A stretch of 64,000 nt of DNA from Amylostereum areolatum (lineage: Eukaryota > Basidiomycota > Agaricomycetes > Russulales > Stereaceae), in contig SAXG01000010.1 of assembly GCA_012932865.1 (NCBI GenBank), positions 992,001-1,056,000 on the forward strand, written 5' to 3'. The notes under the pieces were generated by a model, which saw only the letters and a program-made list of their open reading frames with translations, had not been told where the DNA came from and did no database searches. The translations under genes were made by a program, and so were the position numbers. The stretch's first letter is position 1; every line of letters starts with the position of its first letter. Below are positions 11,340 to 20,629 of the stretch, in pieces.

Positions 11340-13013
11340 ATGATCACGACAAGAGCAACCGCGACCGCCGCCCTTGCGCTCGCACTCGCCCCCGGGCTCG
11401 TCCAGGCGACGTCCTACAGCCTCGTGAAGGAGTACTCAGGGTCCGTCGTTCTTCAACGACTGGACTTTCTACGGGAACTGTGCGTCACTCCCCGCGCCGT
11501 ATCGACCTCGCTCGCTCACACGTATCACAGTTGACAACCTAACCAACGGCGATGCCATGTACGTCTTCCACCTTGCACGTAAAACGCGGCGGCGGCGGCG
11601 GCGGCGGGATTGATCCACCGATCCACAGCTTCGTGACGAAGGACGTGGCGACCTCCGCCAACCTCGCCTTCGTGAACAGCGCCGGCAACGCGATCATCAA
11701 GGTCGACAACACCACCACCGTGCCCTTCAACGACAAGCGCAACACCGTCCGCATCTCCTCCGACGACAGCTACAGCGTCGGCAGCGTCTGGGTCGCCGAC
11801 ATGCTCCACGTGCCGTACGGGGTGCGTTCCGCGTGCTATTTTCTGCCTTTCGACTGTCCGACCGGCTCACGCGCTTTCGCGGTCTGGCCGTGGACGGATT
11901 TAGTGCTCGGTGTGGCCCGCGTTTTGGTCGCAGGCGCCGGCGTGGCCGAGCGGAGGCGAGATCGACACCTTCGAGGGCGTCAACCTGTGAGTGGCTCCAC
12001 CCCATCTGCGAGTTGCACTCGCGCGCGCGCCGGAGGAACTTACCCCGCGTTCGCATCCCAGGGTGACGCACAACCAGATGGCGCTGCACACCGAGCCCGT
12101 GAGTGCCGTTGGTCCTTGGTTCCTTCCCGATGCTGACGCCGGGGCGTGCGGACGACAGGGGTGCACGGTGGCGAACGCGGTGCAGACGAGCACGCTCGTG
12201 AACTCGACGGACTGCTCGTTCGAGGCGAACAGCAACCAGGGCTGCGTCGTCACCGACCCGAGCACGGCCTCCTACGGCCAGGCGTTCGCGGCGGCGGGCG
12301 GGGGCGTGTTCGTGACCGAGTTTGCGACGTCGGGCATCAGGTGCGTACGACGCTTTGCCCGCCCTTGCGCATGGGCTAACGAACGACGGCGTGGCACAGC
12401 ATCTGGTTCTTCTCGGTATGTCTGTCTGTGTTCCGTGGCGTGAGGTACATTCGACCTGACGTGGCTGGTGTTGAACAGAGGAGCAACGTGCCCAGTTCGC
12501 TGTCGGGCAGCTCCGTGTCCTCGGTCGACACCTCCACCCTCGGCACTCCGACGGCTAACTACCCGTCCACGTCCTGCTCGTCCTCCGAGTTTTTCTCCGC
12601 GCAACACCTCATCTTCGACATCACGCTGTGCGGAGGTACGTCCGCTCTCCGCTCTCCCCCCTAACCTCCCCCTGATGCATGTCCTCTCCTCGACAGACTT
12701 CGGTAAGCGATCCCCCCCCTTGCACCGCGCCCGATCCCGTCGCTGACGCGCGTCCGTCGGACAGCGGGCAACAACGCGACGTTCGCGGAGACGTGCTCGG
12801 GGACGTGCTACAACGACTACGTGATCGGCCCCCGCGTCCGGGTACGACAACGCGTACTTTGAGGTGCAGAACGTGCGCGTGTTCGGCAACTCGTCGACGG
12901 TGGTCTCGAGCGGGGGCAACTCGGACGCGGCGATGCCCGCGCTTGGGTCGTCCGCGTCGGCGCGCGCGCTCGTCGCAGGCGTCCTCGCCGCGGGCGCGTG
13001 GTTCCTGGTCTAA
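11340..13013 (+). CDS. GH16 family endo-beta-glucanase (laminarinase-like), secreted, possibly GPI-anchored
   Basis: Ten exons: 11340-11479, 11531-11558, 11629-11821, 11904-11986, 12062-12098, 12159-12340, 12400-12415, 12479-12635, 12697-12702 and 12765-13013. An N-terminal signal peptide (MITTRATATAALALALA...) precedes the mature region. The catalytic motif GGEIDTFEGVN carries the GH16 E-x-D-x-x-E acids, after PAFWSQAPAWPS. The exon at 12697-12702 is 6 nt and gives the conserved CGDFAG; adjacent exons fit without gaps. The C-terminus (ARALVAGVLAAGAWFLV) is a hydrophobic tail after a small-residue stretch, as in GPI-anchor signals. GH16 enzymes of this type cut beta-1,3/1,4 or 1,3/1,6-glucan in cell walls. 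Two one-base excesses (about 11445, and a C5 run at 12829-12833) break frame and look like sequence errors. Confidence 0.88.
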
Positions 13014-13957
13014 CTCTCTCCGCCCATTCTGCAGCATTCCGCCGCCGTAAGAGCACACGCTAGCGTGCGAGTGGGGGCGTACGTACGGTGCGCATGTGCT
13101 GATACGCGTGTCGCGGGTTCGGACGAAGTGGAGATGGGATGGCGAGGGGGGAGGGGGGGATTATCTGGAGACCCGTTTCATGCGCTCGGACGTGGATCGC
13201 CGAAGGGCATCGTGTGTACATACTTGGACGCCGCGTACTTACAACGTGTTTTTTTTTTTCTTATGTTCGCATTCAGATCGAAATAGACGGTGGTCGTCGA
13301 GTTGGCAGCGTGAGGCGTATGCATCTGTGTATGTCCTTATATGAGCCGTTGCCTGCCATCCTCGCCTGCCTTGACGTGCAATGCACGATGCATCTAGCCA
13401 TCGAGAGGTACATTGCTCCGCGAGCAGCGCCTGGCGAGCCCCGCGGGCTTACGTCTGACGCACTTTTGTCCATCTGGCTCTGGGCTTGGCCCAAATTGTT
13501 TCACGGAAGGTTTTACCTCTTGATTCCAAGCCCACGTTTAGATTGGCAACCAGCATCCGCAACAAATTCCCGCTGCATCATCGCATCTCTCCCTCCGCCC
13601 ACGCACTAAGTAACAAAGACCGCCCACGCGCTCACAAACGTCCTCGGCGTTCACAGCGCATCCTCGGGATTCCACCCCACAAAACGCCACGCAAGGTCTC
13701 CCTCGATGGTCTCGCCGATACCCATTTCGATTTCGCGATCCGCCACCCGCCACAGGGCGAACGGAGGCGTCATGCAATGAATGCCATTTATTGCGGGGAA
13801 CCTGTATGTAACGTGTTACGGTCGTCGGCTCTGATATGACTATAAGAGCCCTCGCTCGAGCGCCACCCATTCTCTCCATTCGACTATCTCTCTTTCCCCC
13901 TCACCTCTGTTCTTTTCCACTCACAACCTCGAAGCTTGAGCTTACCAAGCACTCACC
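13014..13957. other. Intergenic region with SDR promoter
   Basis: About 0.95 kb between two plus-strand genes. No coding signal recognised. The right end has a TATA-like element and a pyrimidine-rich leader ending at the SDR ATG. Confidence 0.5.
13841..13848 (+). promoter_or_regulatory. TATA-like element of the SDR gene
   Basis: TATAAGAG at 117 bp before the ATG at 13958, followed by a CT-rich stretch at about 13870-13925. Spacing is typical for fungal genes. Confidence 0.5.
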
Positions 13958-15135
13958 ATGATCGGCAACGGCCACGGCACCATGAACGGATTCGGCACGA
14001 ACGGGAACAGGAACGGACCCCACCCCGACTCTCCTCCTCCACACTCTCCCCCACCTCTGCGCGCGTCCGTCGACCCGGCCCGTCTGTTCAGCGTCGAAGG
14101 CCTGGTCGCGGTCGTCACCGGCGGCGGAACGGGTGCGTCGCGCGGCCGCACTGCTTGTTCTCGAGACAAAGTACCGAGTGATGCGCCACAGGGATCGGGC
14201 TGATGATGGCGACCGCGCTCGAGAACAACGGCGCGACGGTGTACATCGTCGGCCGGCGGAAGGACGTGCTGGAGCGGGCGGTGCGCGAGCGGAGCGTGCG
14301 TGTCGTCCTCCTCCGCCTTCGCGTTTCTCGTGCTCACACCCCCGCAGCGCCACGGAAAGATGCACGCGCACACGTGCGACCTCGCCTCCCGCGACGCGAT
14401 CCTGGCGCTCGTCGCCACCGTGCGCGCCGCGCACGGCTACCTCGACCTGCTGATCAACAACGCGGGCGTCTCCCCGGGCCTGCGCACGCCCGCGCCCGCG
14501 TCCGCCGCCGCCGCCGCCGCCCCCTCCGTCACCGCGCTGCAGGACGCGCTGTGGGCGACGCCGCCCGAGGACTTTGCACGCGCGTTCGAGGTGAACGTCG
14601 GCGCGGCGTACTACACCACCGTCGGCTTCCTCGAGCTCCTGCACGCGGGGAACCTGCGGCGCGCGGGCGCGGGCGCGGGCGCGCACGACGCGACGGCGGG
14701 CACGAGCCAGGTCATCACGGTCTCGAGCGGGGCCGCGTTCCGGCGGGACGAGGGCCAGTTCTCGTTCCCGTACGCGCTCTCCAAGGGCGCGGGCACGCAC
14801 CTGGCCAAGACGTTCGTCGGCCTCTTCCGCGAGTGCAAGATCCGGAGCAACGTCATCGTGCCCGGCATCTACCCCTCCGGTGCGCGCACGCTCTCGCTCC
14901 CTCGCTCGCTCGCTCGCTGACGATCTCGACGCTGACGGGGACGCGCCGGACAGAGATGACGGCGTTCATGTCGGACGCGACCGTGAAGCAGGGCGCGCCG
15001 CTCGGGCGCGCCGGCTCCGAGGAGGACATGGCCGGCATGGTGCTCTTCCTCGCCAGCCGCGCCGGCGCGTACTGCAACGGCACCATCAACCTCACCGACG
15101 GCGGACGCCTCTCCATGTTCCCCTCGACGTATTGA
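13958..15135 (+). CDS. Short-chain dehydrogenase/reductase (SDR)
   Basis: Exons 13958-14132, 14192-14295, 14348-14879 and 14954-15135, all with GT-AG ends and exact phase. The joined product is about 330 residues. After a Gly/Asn/Pro-rich N-terminal extension of some 45 residues comes the Rossmann motif VVTGGGTGIGL, then LLINNAG, and the catalytic YALSK with an upstream Ser in VITVSSGAAF. The end has GRAGSEEDMAGMVLFLASR and NGTINLTDGG, typical of classical SDRs. The NAD(P)-dependent substrate cannot be told. The protein is cytosolic by appearance. It is followed 130 bp later by the converging end of the hexosaminidase gene. No frame error found here. Confidence 0.9.
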
Positions 15136-15267
15136 TCGCGCCGCTCGTTTCTTGTACTTTACCATACTCCCAAGGCAGAGCCTGGCCCCTGTTGATTCAG
15201 GGTGTTGCCCGAGGACGAGACGAACATACATTGTGCATGTGCGGACCTCAGTTTACACGCTCGTGTT

Positions 15268-17462
15268 CTACGCCGTCAAATCGCACACCCCCGGCCTCAA
15301 CGCACACCACTCCGGCTGCAGCGAGATCGCGCGCACGCCCCGGCCGGCGCATGCGGTAGGCGAGGTCGTGCAGCCGCGGGAGCGCCGCGCTCACGTTCCC
15401 GCTCCCGTTGCCCCCGGACCAGAACAGTTCGGCGGAGGCGGCCGGCAGCGCGGCCACACGATCGGGTCGAGGTTCTCGGGCCCGGACTTGCTCCGTCCAG
15501 AGGAGGTGTTGGCCGCCGAGCACGAGGGAGGCTTGGGCGGAGGTCAGGTTCGCGAGGGGGTCGAAGCTGTAGGACTGCGTGCGCAGGGTCAGTCGGGGGT
15601 GTGAGTGAGAGGGAGAGGGAGAGGAAACGAACCTTTTGCCAGGTTTTGAACGGGGTCGCACCAGGAGTTGCTAAGGGAGAGTGAGACGGCGAGCAGAGAG
15701 AGGGAAAAAGGGCGCTTACCCGCTGGGGTTCGCGCCGACCCAGCCGCCACCACCGCAGTCCTGGACACGAGTGAGACGGCGAAAGAACGAGGGGAGGGAG
15801 GGACGCACCAGGTAGAAATAGTCCGAGGCGGCGTGCACGAGCTTGTAGCCCTTCGCGGCGACGGCGGCGGCGTTGGCGGACGATATCCATGTCCTAGAAA
15901 GAGCGTCAGCGCGGACGGTGAACGGGGGAGAGCGCGGGGAAGCGTACATGACGACCGTCTCGTTCGAGAGCGTGGTGACGTTGTAGTCGAGCACCATCTC
16001 TGCGCGCACGAGATCAGCGGGGCGCATACGATAAAGACGCCGCTCGCACCTTCCCACACGACGGGCGTCTTCCCGACCTTGTCGAGCGCGCCGTGCGTGG
16101 TGGCCGTGAACGTGCTCAGCGCGCCGAAAAGGCCCTGGCCACTCGCGTTGAGCGCGGCCTGCGTCTCCGCGTCGTCCCTTGTAGCACGCCTGGTTGATCT
16201 CGTCGCCGCCGGTGCTGAAGTACTTGGACGGGAAGAGAGAGGCAGCGGCGGAGAGGAGGCCCGCGGTGAAGTTGGCGACGTCGGCGGAGGCGAGGCGCAG
16301 CTGGCCCGCGGGCGGCTCGTTCGCGTAGGTGGTCCAGGGCGTGGCCTCGGCGCAGGCGATAAATTCCGGGTGGGATTTGGAGATGGCGGAGGTGTGGCCC
16401 GGGGTGTCGATTTCCTGCGGAGGGGTGAGGAGGGGCGGGAGAGGGTGAAGAAAGGACGCACGGCGAGGACGTCGATGCCGCGCTAGGAAGGGATCGGTCA
16501 GCACGGGCAGGATCGAGGAGGAGCGAACGCACTTCGCCGGCGTAGGAGACGATGTCTTGGACGTCGCTCGGAGAGTAGACGGAGGCGGCGGAGTAGGCGC
16601 CGTTGTCCGCGAGGTGTTCGTAGCCGGGGATCTGGAGCGGGAAGCTCTGGCTGTCCACGACGTGCCAGTGGAAGGTGTTGATCTGGACGGTGGTCAGCGG
16701 CTGCGCGTCGGAAGAGGCGGATGGAACACACCTTGACCCAGCTCATGGCGTCCAGCGTCCTCTTGATGTCGTCCACGGGAAAGCTGGGCGGATGTCAGAG
16801 TGATCGCGGGTCGGCGTGCAGAGGGGAAACGCACTAGTTCCGGGAGGTGTCGAGCATAAGCCCGCGGTACGGCTGCGCGCACGGCGTCAGCCCTTCACGT
16901 CCCACACAAAAATGGGGTTACGCACGTAGGCGGGGGAGTCCTCGATGCTGACGGGCGCGTTGATCGCGTACACGTCGTCGTTGGCGGAGTACCACAGCTG
17001 GGTGAAGGTGGTGAGGCCCCGGAACAGGCCCAGCGTCGAGTTGGCGCTGATGCTCGCGGGGGAGCCGTCGGCGGGCAGGGTGAGCGTGTACGCCTCGTCG
17101 CGGTCCTCCAAGGGCGCCTGGGCCTCGCTCGCGATGCTCTTCGCGCCGCCCGTCCCGCCCAGGTGCAGCGTCAGCGCGGAGAGGGTGTTGGCGGCCGCCA
17201 CGGCGTCCTTGTCCGCGGCGCCGCGGCCGACGACGAGGCGCTCGAGCTTGTCTCCGACGAGGAAGGCCTGGGTGCGGTTGACGGCGCTCTGGAGGTCGGC
17301 GGGGGCGCTAGGCACGTCGGAGAGTTGGATGGAGAAGGAGGGCGAGAGGAGGAGGGCGGTGGACCCCGTTTGGAGGGAGCGGGGCTGGGGCCAGAGGGCG
17401 TGGGTGGGCGGGGAAAGCGAGAGTGCGAGGAGGAGAAAGGAGAGGATGTTGGAGTTGGTCAT
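15268..17462 (-). CDS. Beta-N-acetylhexosaminidase, GH20, secreted
   Basis: Eleven exons on the minus strand: 17462-16926, 16872-16835, 16783-16732, 16682-16533, 16482-16462, 16414-16050, 15999-15948, 15893-15809, 15760-15720, 15670-15633 and 15574-15268. The N-terminus is a signal peptide followed by LWPQPRSLQTG, the start of the GH20b domain. Core motifs are PYRGLMLDTSRNYFPV, INTFHWHVVDSQSFPL, EIDTPGHTSA and the catalytic pair in STGGDEINQACY. The C-terminus in the corrected frame ends ISLQPEWCALRPG--DLTA. The enzyme removes terminal GlcNAc from chitooligosaccharides and glycans, acting in chitin turnover. Frame breaks occur at about 16176 (C run), 15652-15655 (G4), 15445 and 15480 (compensating) and 15340. 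Each is fixed by one or two bases, so sequence error is likely. Its TATA box and upstream E-boxes lie beside the LINE insertion. Confidence 0.9.
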
Positions 17463-17516
17463 CGTAGGGGCGTGCCGCGAGCGCAAATGATGTCGGCGTC
17501 GGGAATGTGTCGTTGG

Positions 17517-17524
17517 CTTATATA
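17517..17524 (-). promoter_or_regulatory. TATA box of the hexosaminidase gene
   Basis: TATATAAG on the minus strand, 55 bp before the ATG at 17462. Close spacing suggests a short leader. Confidence 0.55.
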
Positions 17525-17795
17525 GGGCGCAGGGACCGAGGGGAGTATTGCCATTTACATTACTGACAGTAGAAGCATCAGTGACTCGGCGGCTCGGCGA
17601 AGGGCAACCATATGGTTTCTCCGTATTTTTGCCAATGCGTGTGAAATGCAGGTTCTCTTGGGCTGTGCGCATGACCGGTCTCGATGGAATACGCGTTACA
17701 AGTGTCGGTCCGATGATACGAGGGGAGGAGGAAGCGCAAGCATTGCGAAGTTGGGAGACTTGGAAGAGTCGGCGTGCGTGAGCGTGCGTGGTGGG

Positions 17796-17810
17796 ATAAT
17801 TGCCACGTGA
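17796..17810 (+). repeat. Target-site duplication, left copy
   Basis: The 15-bp sequence ATAATTGCCACGTGA occurs here and again directly after the poly(A) at 24741-24755, with no mismatch. It marks the pre-insertion target. It contains a CACGTG E-box, and a second CACGTGAC follows immediately at 17811. Confidence 0.92.
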
Positions 17811-17829
17811 CACGTGACACCTTTCCCTC

Positions 17830-18186
17830 ATGCCATCATCATCCCCACCCCAAACTCAATTCTCCACTGCTCATACGCCACCGGAACCTCCTTCTTCGAC
17901 GTCACAGCGCTCTCTGAAGCGAGCGGCGTCCCCCTCAGGAGAAGAACGGCGAAGGATTTCGGCTCCGAACGGCCAGAGTCCCTTCGAGGCCCCCCCCATT
18001 TCCACCCCTTCCCATGAACAAACTCCGTCCGCCGGGTTCCCCGGCGACAACGTAGTCCCCGTCGACTCGCCAGCCCTCGTGACCTTTAGGTTTGCGCACG
18101 AAGTACACCACCAGCAGTTGCCTCAGCATGACTCTATGCGGGGCCATTCGGATGAGTCTGATGGCGTGACCAAGGGTTCACGCTAG
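17830..18186 (+). CDS. 5' open reading frame of the LINE (possible ORF1 N-terminus or leader peptide)
   Basis: An ATG-led frame of 118 codons starting 20 bp inside the element. The protein is Ser/Pro-rich with a basic patch (SLKRAASPSGEERRRIS) and a His/Gln segment, resembling the disordered N-terminal regions of fungal LINE ORF1 proteins. About 1 kb without a long frame separates it from ORF1. It could be an ORF1 N-terminus cut off by frame-breaking changes, a separate short ORF, or chance. Confidence 0.4.
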   Translation: MPSSSPPQTQFSTAHTPPEPPSSTSQRSLKRAASPSGEERRRISAPNGQSPFEAPPISTPSHEQTPSAGFPGDNVVPVDSPALVTFRFAHEVHHQQLPQHDSMRGHSDESDGVTKGSR

Positions 18187-18698
18187 CATCGTGTCAGCTT
18201 CAATCCAACCCCCTCAATCTCGGCGCCATTCCGATTATCCGTTGCGAGAAAGTCGGCTTCGCGCCCAAGTCAGCGTGAGTACAGGTTGTCCTCTCAGTTT
18301 CAATCCCCACAGAGTCCTCGATGGACGGCGACGAGCGCGGGTTATGTAAGCAGTATTCATTTTCGTCGTCGCGCCAAGTCATCCTCGACTCCTTGTTTCC
18401 TCTCACCACGTCCTTCTCTTCTCCCCGTCCTTCACCTGGCCATAACCCCTCATCTGTAATGGGCGACTCCGACGTACCGAGATTTGGACGGCGCGTCAGG
18501 GTTTCCGTGGATGTACGAAGGGTTGGGTATGGACTCTCCCTTCGACACTCTCATGTGGGCATCATCCAGAGTCTGGACCATGGTGCGTGTTCTATTCACT
18601 TACCGCCCACCTGCCCTCGCGACAGCATTCAGGATTTGCACATGCTCCGGCGCCCCTCTTGTTGTCGCTGGCAGTCGTCCTCACCTTCGCTCGCGGCC

Positions 18699-18752
18699 TT
18701 GAACTTTACTCCTGGTCTTGAACTTTGCTCGTGGTCTTGAACTTTACTCTCG
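18699..18752 (+). repeat. Short tandem repeat in the LINE 5' region
   Basis: About three imperfect copies of a 19-20 bp unit built on CTTGAACTTTACTC-GGT, followed by degenerate GGTC/CTCG-rich copies to about 18830. Tandem repeats are common in LINE 5' UTRs, where they may act as promoter modules; nothing here proves that role. Confidence 0.6.
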
Positions 18753-19315
18753 GTCTCTCGATTTTTGCTTGCGGTCTTGGTCCTCGCTCGCGATCTTGGT
18801 CCCGCTCGCGCTCCTCTCTGGTCCTGGCTCTCTGTCCCCTGGCTCACTGGGTTCCCTGGTCTTATCTCGGTCTCCGTCTGGTCCACCTGCTTTGTTGGCA
18901 TCCCAGGTAACCCTCTCTCACCTGTCATCCCTCTCCATATATCCCGTAGCAGCCCCCATATACTCTGTAGTTATCAAATGAAAATATCATGATTTTCTTC
19001 CTTCTACATCAGGATAAGATCGCAATAAGCACGATTTAAGCCAGCAACCCGCCGAGCGATTCTTGATGAGCTTAGTAAGATTATTGGATTGAATCCAAAG
19101 AACCTCAGCTTCGGGCCCAAGGGAATTCGTTGAGCGTGATATCCGCTTGACATTTTTGGATTCCATCCATCGGCACACCAACTTCAAACTCAGGGGCGTG
19201 ATATCGGAATGAAGCTGAGGGATCGCCTGGTGGTGTACTCCATGAGGCCAGAGAACAAGACGCTCTCGATGACTTAACCGATTGGGTCAAGCTCTGCCAG
19301 GGCCTCCTGCGGGCC

Positions 19316-20629
19316 ATGAGCATGGCGGTACCGTACCTTGAAGATGACGACGATAGCGCCCGGGCACTTAAAGCGGTAAAGTACTCGCTTCGCGAGTGCT
19401 TAGACGGCGATCCCAACGAAGACGACATTGACATGGCACGCGACGACTTTCCGGCCGCTCACGACCTGAGTCCGTCCACCCCTCATGATCAGCACATCCC
19501 TTCCCGACCCTCCCCCACCGAATCCACCATCCTCAACATGCTCCAATCCATGCACAACTCCCTCAATTCCGTTCAATCTCGCCTGTCCCATCTCGAACGC
19601 CAATCCCCCAACAACTCGGATCGTCGTCCCGGAGGTGCTCCGGCTCCTGCTCCCTCCGCGTCGCAGGGCGCGTCAAACCGTGCCATGTCGTATGCGGCCG
19701 CAGCGAGCTCTACGCCAAAGGCAAACACGCCCCCACCTACAACCGCCAAGTCAACGCCTCGTCAACCCGAGCCGGTTCGCTTCATTGTCCGCTATCAAGG
19801 ACACCCCCCGAGCCCGAACGACCGCACGCACCCCTTCCTCATTTCTGAACGAATAAACAAGCGTCTAGCCACAGTTCCTACGGCCAAAGGATTGCAGGTC
19901 CTCGGCTCGCACTGGAACGGCTCAGGCAACATCGTTCTAACCTTCCCACCGCACACGTCCGTTCCCCTCATCCAGGATAATCTCCCGTCTATCCGCGCCG
20001 CGTTGGACCTACCTTCCGACCAAACCATTTCGCGCGACACGCCATGGTCCAAAATCATCCTTTCCGGCGTATTCACCCGCTCTCTCCCCGATGATCCTGT
20101 CTTCTCCGACGAAACGCTCCAAGAGGCCCTTCTTCGCAATCCCCAAGTAGCAAAACTCAACATAACCCAACACCCACGCTGGATTCGACCCGCAGACACT
20201 ATCGAAGGTCTCAAGTCATCCGTCTCGTTCGCTTTTGAAGACCCCGATGGCTCCCTCCTCAAATCTCTCCTCAAGTCCACACTATACATGTTTGGCGCTC
20301 CGGTGCGAACGAAGTGTTGGGTGGACAAGCCGCGACTCCGGCAGTGCTCGCGCTGCTGGCGCCTCGGGCACCTCGTCGGCGGCTGCAAGTCCGCACCGAA
20401 GTGCCGAACGTGCGGCGAGTCTCATGACGAGCGCGAGCACCGCGATAAATGCTTGGGCTGCAGGAAAGAGAACCGCCCCGAGACGATGGAATGCAACCAC
20501 CCGCCCAAGTGCATAAACTGCAAAGGAGCCCACAACGCAGACTCGATCGAGTGCCCGATGCGCCGCAACTATAGCGCCCCGGCGGTCGCCCAAATTCAGC
20601 CCACCGGTAACGATTCGATGGAGTCATGA
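19316..20629 (+). CDS. LINE ORF1: RNA-binding Gag-like protein with three zinc knuckles
   Basis: 437 codons from the ATG at 19316. The frame stays open upstream to 19202 and reads as coding-like acidic sequence (EQDALDDLTDWVKLC), so the true start may be earlier. An N-terminal acidic/Ser-Pro region is followed by a coiled-coil-like Gln/Asn/Ser segment, a middle domain starting RFIVRYQGHPPSPND, and a C-terminal Cys/His cluster. The first knuckle is CSRCWRLGHLVGGC (C-x2-C-x4-H-x4-C); two further Cys/His fingers follow, ending CINCKGAHNADSIEC. ORF1 proteins coat LINE RNA. The stop TGA overlaps the ORF2 ATG as ATGA. Confidence 0.88.
   Translation: MSMAVPYLEDDDDSARALKAVKYSLRECLDGDPNEDDIDMARDDFPAAHDLSPSTPHDQHIPSRPSPTESTILNMLQSMHNSLNSVQSRLSHLERQSPNNSDRRPGGAPAPAPSASQGASNRAMSYAAAASSTPKANTPPPTTAKSTPRQPEPVRFIVRYQGHPPSPNDRTHPFLISERINKRLATVPTAKGLQVLGSHWNGSGNIVLTFPPHTSVPLIQDNLPSIRAALDLPSDQTISRDTPWSKIILSGVFTRSLPDDPVFSDETLQEALLRNPQVAKLNITQHPRWIRPADTIEGLKSSVSFAFEDPDGSLLKSLLKSTLYMFGAPVRTKCWVDKPRLRQCSRCWRLGHLVGGCKSAPKCRTCGESHDEREHRDKCLGCRKENRPETMECNHPPKCINCKGAHNADSIECPMRRNYSAPAVAQIQPTGNDSMES

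Noticed and set aside
12272..12919. 215-codon open stretch opposite the GH16 gene
   Set aside because: It is the antisense of well-supported GH16 exons; long antisense frames are expected in GC-rich coding DNA.
16873..16898. A 26-nt intron in the hexosaminidase gene
   Set aside because: The family motif PAY-PYRG shows that the donor is GTGCGT at 16925, giving a normal 53-nt intron (16925-16873).
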